24,745 nt of DNA from Paramacrobiotus richtersi (Eukaryota; Tardigrada; Eutardigrada; Parachela; Macrobiotidae): positions 1-24,745 of the forward strand of contig JAQGAU010000706.1 of NCBI GenBank assembly GCA_034698045.1, written 5' to 3'. The stretch's first letter is position 1. Each line of letters opens with the position of its first letter. This document shows, piece by piece, positions 21,057-24,745 of the stretch. The translations under genes and the position numbers were made by a program. Below the pieces are notes generated by a model. It did not search any database and was not told the DNA's origin. It saw only the letters and a list, made by a program, of their open reading frames with translations.

Positions 21057-22097
21057 ATGCTTAATTTATCCCTATTAGCGGATGACCGGTTGTTAAACCT
21101 GACAACAAACGTCTCCGTTGCACTGCCTGTTAGGCAACAGCAGAGTGTCATTTTCGTTGGGTACTTATATATCAGCGTTACTGTACTCAGTTATCTAGCC
21201 AACACCTTCTTTCTTCTGATCTACTGTACAAGTCCACACCTCCGAACGCCGTTTTTCACCTACATTCTAACACTATCCATGCTAGACTTGGTCAAATCCT
21301 GCACCAGCAACATTGCCAGTATCAGTAACAGCTTACAGCGAAGTTGGCTGTTTGGGGAGGGGTTCTGTCAAGTTGTCTTGTACTGTGCCCAGAGTACCAG
21401 CGCGAGTATCGTGTGGATGCATGTGCTGATCAGTGCCAACCGCCTGTGGGCCGTGACCTATCCCTTTGCGTACCGATTGCGTCATTCACACACACTGACC
21501 GGTACACTGATCGTCCTACTGCTGCTGGCTGTGAATGCACTGTCCATGGCGGTATTCATCGGGAAAGACAACCGTAACCGTTCACCGGATTCGGTCAGCT
21601 TGTGTGTCTACAACTTCCGCAGCCAGTCAGTTTTGTATTCTAGAATTTATGGATATTTCACGCACCAGATACCGCAGCTGCTTGTCATTCTTATTTATCC
21701 TGCCGTCATGTACAAACTGAAAACGCGGCGAAAAGTTCGGATCGGTACCGGTCATATGCGACCCGCTCTTCGTACCATCTCTTCGTCCATGGAAGCGCCT
21801 ACTTCGGCCAGTTTTTCTGGAGCTCGTGGACAAAGTACCGGACGTTCGGTGGCTGGCCGAGGCGGGCATTTCCGTATACTAACGATCCTATTCGTTAGTT
21901 CCATATTATTCTGGACGCCTGGTCACGTTATCTACAGCCTCTTAATGACCACGCCCTACTTGGATGTGCGCGTTCTGGCCGTTGTAAACTTCTTGTTTAC
22001 ATTGGATTGCACGATAAACCCATTTCTGTGCTTGGTGACTTGTAACGATTTTAAAAAGACGGTCATTGTCTTAAAAGTTTCGATGCTTTGTGGTTAG
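21057..22097 (+). CDS. GPCR3: single-exon rhodopsin-like G-protein-coupled receptor
   Basis: 346 aa, uninterrupted. An in-frame TAA lies 12 nt before the ATG, so the start is well supported. The N-terminus has glycosylation sites (NLSL, NLTT, NVSV). Seven hydrophobic segments follow: TM1 with LAN, TM2 with LSMLDLV (the sodium-site Asp), a Cys before TM3 (GEGFCQ) pairing with one in ECL2 (SLCVYN), and TM5 IPQLLVILIYPAVM. The third loop is basic and Ser/Gly-rich. TM6 has ILFWTPGH (in place of FxxCWxP) and TM7 DCTINPFLCL (NPFL rather than NPxxY). The DRY motif is SANRLWAVTYP, so the acidic residue is lost, as in GPCR2. It is distinct from GPCR1/2, which are spliced. The ligand cannot be told. 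Confidence 0.92.
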   Translation: MLNLSLLADDRLLNLTTNVSVALPVRQQQSVIFVGYLYISVTVLSYLANTFFLLIYCTSPHLRTPFFTYILTLSMLDLVKSCTSNIASISNSLQRSWLFGEGFCQVVLYCAQSTSASIVWMHVLISANRLWAVTYPFAYRLRHSHTLTGTLIVLLLLAVNALSMAVFIGKDNRNRSPDSVSLCVYNFRSQSVLYSRIYGYFTHQIPQLLVILIYPAVMYKLKTRRKVRIGTGHMRPALRTISSSMEAPTSASFSGARGQSTGRSVAGRGGHFRILTILFVSSILFWTPGHVIYSLLMTTPYLDVRVLAVVNFLFTLDCTINPFLCLVTCNDFKKTVIVLKVSMLCG

Positions 22098-22767
22098 TTA
22101 AGCAAACGCGCAACCTGACAGTCTGGTTGACAGTGTTATGTTATATTTATAGGCAAGCGACAATCGGAGCGCTAGCTGGATTAATTTACAGCACACGCTG
22201 CTGTGTAACTGAGCCCAATACAGAAGTACTAGAATATTTTAAAACTATACCCACGTTTGAGGTAACTTGCCGATTTTCCAACAAACACAAACCTTCATAA
22301 TTGACACGAAACGCTACACAGAACAATCCAACAACATATTTGTCGGTATCCGGCATACGTATCCGAGTTAACCGAAAAGAAACAATATTCACTAATTGTA
22401 AGAGTTTGTTTACAGCTGCTTATACAGCACATGTAGCGCAGTAAACACAGCAACCGCCATACGATGTTGGTGACTCTGAGGGCGTACAGTTGCACGAAAA
22501 CAACATTACAACAAAATTACAAGAATTCAACGTTGTTTACCTTGTTCAGCGAACTTGCCGAAGGTTGTTTTCCCACAAAAGTTGACAAAACTGACAAACA
22601 GTGTGGATACGTACGATTGTTAGTCGCAACGTTAACGCATTACAGCCAGCCTAGAATCTAGATGTGTACCTTTTCAAATTAACCGCTGCTTTGCCCTGTA
22701 TTGTAACATAACTTTCACACCGATTTGTGTATATTCGATAGGTCGCATACGTCGTCTCTCGATCATA
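22098..22767. other. 670-bp spacer, no gene seen
   Basis: It follows the GPCR3 stop and precedes the Cys-rich peptide gene. Short open frames (plus 22464-22661, minus 22186-22392) have no motif. It probably contains the GPCR3 3' UTR and the promoter of the next gene. Confidence 0.35.
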
Positions 22768-23233
22768 ATGGCCTTACAGCTGATCCTTTACTGTATGTTG
22801 GTTCTTTTGATGGATAATCGAATGCGCACTTCTGGTAAGCGAGTCAAACCAATTAATCGCTTGATAAAAGTCTATAGCAATGTTGTAGGGTTACCAACGC
22901 ACATTGCCCCGAGACCCCCAACCGACACCTGTCGCAACGGGACCCTCCAGTGCTTGCGTTGTGTGACGCCGCAGAACTACAAAGGTATCCTTCGTCTGTA
23001 CGCCGGACGCATCTATGTTGTCTAGTCTACCTTCACTGCAGGTTCCTGTGGATGCCCTATCCTGGTCAAAGCGGCGTGTGTGCCATGCGCATGCCGACCG
23101 CAACGGCCGGCGTCAGAACTTCGCCAAGTACGTACTGCCGTTATTCACATAGTATATATTATGATTAAATTCAAATCTCCGAAAATTATATAAATGTAAC
23201 CGCAATCCCACATTGCAGCGTTTGCCCGAATGA
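22768..23233 (+). CDS. Small secreted cysteine-rich protein, four exons
   Basis: Exons 22768-22834, 22889-22984, 23042-23127 and 23219-23233 join with matching phases (1, 1, 0) and give 87 aa. All donors are GT (gtaagc, gtatcc, gtacgt) and all acceptors AG; introns are 54, 57 and 91 nt. Exon 1 encodes a signal peptide (MALQLILYCMLVLLMDNRMR). The mature part has eight Cys spaced C-x6-C-x2-C-x9-C-x-C-x7-C-x2-C-x-C, with short strings TCRNGTLQCLRC and CGCPILVKAACVPCAC, one glycosylation site (NGT) and a basic end. The even Cys number suggests four disulfides. I do not recognise the family; a peptide ligand, protease inhibitor or defence peptide are all possible. The unspliced frame (22768-23025) would carry only three of the eight mature Cys, so the spliced form is more sensible. 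It is 670 bp downstream of GPCR3, same strand. Confidence 0.6.
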
Positions 23234-23370
23234 ACCATCATGTTATTATCGTTTATGTACTGCAGTTCTCCCTTCTCATGGCGGAAACGTATGCCCACCT
23301 TTTGGATAAAAATAACCCAGCTTCCTGTGTTGAAGTAACAGTGCCGTCTAACGCGGCTATGTGTGATTAG
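23230..23370 (+). CDS. Possible 46-aa secreted peptide
   Basis: The ATG overlaps the stop of the preceding gene's last exon (ATGA). The product begins with a hydrophobic, signal-like segment (MNHHVIIVYVLQFSLLMAET), followed by about 26 residues with two Cys. In a spliced eukaryotic transcript such an overlap need not mean co-expression. It could also be an unrelated chance frame or an alternative last exon. No family resemblance. Confidence 0.25.
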   Translation: MNHHVIIVYVLQFSLLMAETYAHLLDKNNPASCVEVTVPSNAAMCD

Positions 23371-23488
23371 CAACTATCATTTTTGCCATCCATTTGCTCA
23401 ATCAACGATTGATCAGGATCCGCGTTTTCCTTTATAAGTGTTAACTACAGTCGTGTCGTCTTGTTATACAATAAAACTAAATGGAAAA

Positions 23489-23721
23489 CTAATGTACGAA
23501 GACCCCGCTTCAGCACACACTTTAATCGTGATTCATTTATAATAAAGGCTTCAGCACACACTTTAATCGTGATTCATTTATAATAAAGGCAACTTGTGAT
23601 TTCCTGTGACGACATCATCCCCAATACACAACAACATAATACTGGACTAAAACAATTGCCAAGATTATAAACAACCTAGTTTAAAGTTTAAGCACACGGG
23701 AATGAAAGGAAATAGAAAAAA
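23489..23721. repeat. Dispersed repeat, copy 2
   Basis: Second copy of the element at 19271-19468, same orientation, 4.2 kb away. Compared with copy 1 it contains an internal 41-bp tandem duplication and small indels. The match ends near gaaatagaaaaaacagg at about 23721, right where base composition of the window changes. Confidence 0.85.
23508..23589. repeat. Exact 41-bp tandem duplication
   Basis: Bases 23508-23548 and 23549-23589 are identical, beginning cttcagcacacactttaatc and ending ataataaagg. Exact identity suggests a recent event or an assembly artefact. Confidence 0.95.
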
Positions 23722-23747
23722 CAGGCAGGCTAGCAAACAATCAGGAT

Positions 23748-24298
23748 TTACCAGCCGCGTCCAGGCCGCACAGGTGGGTCAGTTTCCACGTCTGCAGGTC
23801 TCTCCGCACTCTTTGCCCTACTCTTCCCACCTGCTTTGCCGCCTGCTTGCCTTCCACTGATCCCTGCTCCCAGCACAGACATCAGTAACACAAACACAAG
23901 GACAAGGCTGTAGTAAATTCATTCACCATCTACCATGAATGTCAAAGCATCTCTGTGATGCGGAGGTGCGGTCTGCACAGCAAACGGCACCACAACCAAT
24001 GCAAGTCAGAGATGCAATTCACACCTTGCTGCTTTGAGGCTGTCTTGTGAGCTGGGTCTTTCTCTGCTACAGGGTCTTCTGCCTCCAGTACATCTCCAGC
24101 TGGCTCTTCTTCAGCCTCTGCTTCTGCTCCTGATGCAGCCGCGGCAGCATCCCCTGTGGCGGATCTGGACCGCCCGTGCCTGCCAAAGGTCACATCAGCC
24201 TCTGCAGATCGTGGCTTTCCGTGCTTCTCTGCCTGTGGTGATGGCTGCTCTTCCTTACTGGCTGAGCCTCCCTTTTCCTTGGAGCCTCCTGCGCCCAT
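23748..24298 (-). CDS. Low-complexity protein with predicted N-myristoylation signal, two exons
   Basis: Exon 1 (24025-24298) starts MGAGGSKEKGGSASK, a good N-myristoylation site (Gly2, Ser6, basic residues). It continues as a disordered chain rich in Ala, Glu, Ser and Lys, with a basic patch GRHGRSRS and an acidic patch around EAEAEEEPAGD. It ends at cag caa g|gtgtga. Exon 2 (23748-23863) begins after gagcag in matching phase and encodes ISGRQAGGKAGGKSRAKSA and a Pro/Arg-rich tail, 129 aa in all. The composition recalls MARCKS/BASP-type membrane-associated proteins, but that is only resemblance. Without splicing the frame runs to a stop at 23942. Codon use (CTG, GCA, AGG, few CG pairs) differs from the genes to the left. 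Confidence 0.5.
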
Positions 24299-24488
24299 CA
24301 GCGAAACACAGTTTGTCTGATGAGATGATCAGGTGTCCTTGAACCAAGGGGTCATTCATCAGCCACCTCTGATGACCCACTTCTGCTGCTACCTATGTGT
24401 GCCTGTCAATGAGCCAGACACAAGCCGTAATTGCAACATGGGTCAAGCCTTAAAGCGTATTGCTCAATCAGATTAGGCACACCAGCAT

Positions 24489-24745
24489 TCAAGGTGACTC
24501 AAGAAATTCACAAAGTATTGACACCATCTTGCATCCTTCTTCAACAGATAACTCACCAGTAACATGGGCCAGCGCGCCCTGCAGTGCTGCTGCAATCCTG
24601 CTTGCCTTTGACAGCTTCCGGCTAGAAGATGGTGGGGTGACCCTGGGAGAGGCCAGCTCTGCTCCTGCTCCATCGCCATCGCTCATCATGTGCAGCTCGC
24701 TGTCTGTGGGGCCCTCTGCACCCAAATAACTGTTGATTTGCGAGG
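24489..24745 (-). CDS. C-terminal part of an unrecognised protein, partial at window edge
   Basis: An open minus-strand frame enters from the right edge and ends in TGA at 24489, about 85 codons. It begins SQINSYLGAEGPTDSELHMM, has a Ser/Pro-rich stretch (ASPRVTPPSSSRK) and then a probable helix (KASRIAAALQGALAHV) followed by SVEEGCKMVSILCEFLESP. A strong donor-like gtgagt at 24551-24556 offers an alternative exon end at 24557. If spliced there in phase 1 it does not join the myristoylated protein's frame, so I treat them as separate genes. Family unknown. Confidence 0.4.
   Translation of the reverse strand, partial: SQINSYLGAEGPTDSELHMMSDGDGAGAELASPRVTPPSSSRKLSKASRIAAALQGALAHVTGELSVEEGCKMVSILCEFLESP

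Noticed and set aside
23748..23882. Histone H2A gene
   Set aside because: Only the tail-like SGR..AGGKAGGKSRAKSA string matches; the AGLQFPV histone-fold region is absent and the exon fits better as the end of the myristoylated protein.
1..24745. CRISPR array, tRNA, rRNA, bacterial operon or mobile-defence system
   Set aside because: No spaced direct repeats, no recognisable tRNA or rRNA sequence, and gene structure is clearly spliced eukaryotic.

Overview
The window reads as nuclear DNA of a compact-genome invertebrate. Genes are split by short spliceosomal introns (about 44-250 nt, GT-AG with one GC-AG). Gene families are animal-type: rhodopsin-like GPCRs, serpin, astacin protease, receptor guanylyl cyclase, LRR protein and a non-LTR retrotransposon. 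There is no bacterial operon layout and I saw no rRNA, tRNA or CRISPR. A tardigrade or similar small ecdysozoan is my best guess; this is inference from gene content and intron style, not a database result. All splice models were built by hand from reading frame, splice-site bases and phase matching.

Layout. 1-1873 (-): 5' and central part of a non-LTR retrotransposon ORF, open to the left edge. 1964-2312 (+): last two exons of a GPCR (GPCR1). 2600-2760 (-): eroded serpin fragment. 2910-4240 (+): complete three-exon GPCR (GPCR2), close paralog of GPCR1. 4488-6076 (-): two-exon serpin, convergent with GPCR2. 6077-7946: no supportable gene. 7947-9859 (-): two homologous LRR exons. 10006-10048: perfect 19-bp inverted repeat. 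10304-11731 (-): five-exon astacin metalloprotease. 12009-17304 (-): 17-exon receptor guanylyl cyclase with a degenerate catalytic C-terminus. 18300-19245: two further serpin fragments. 19271-19468 and 23489-23721: two copies of a dispersed repeat. 21057-22097 (+): single-exon GPCR (GPCR3). 22768-23233 (+): small secreted cysteine-rich protein in four exons. 23230-23370 (+): possible 46-aa secreted peptide. 23748-24298 and 24489-24745 (-): two low-complexity coding regions in DNA whose composition differs from the rest.

How it fits together. The left third looks like a tandemly duplicated GPCR(+)/serpin(-) cassette: in the first copy the serpin has decayed and a retrotransposon sits where the GPCR's 5' part should be, while the second copy is intact. 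The middle is a run of minus-strand genes for secreted or membrane-receptor proteins. The right part mixes serpin debris, repeats, an orphan GPCR and a small Cys-rich secreted protein. The overall picture is a fast-evolving accessory locus of receptors, secreted proteases and protease inhibitors. The least explained items are the Cys-rich peptide gene next to GPCR3, the duplicated LRR exons, the long serpin reactive loop, and the composition break near 23,725.
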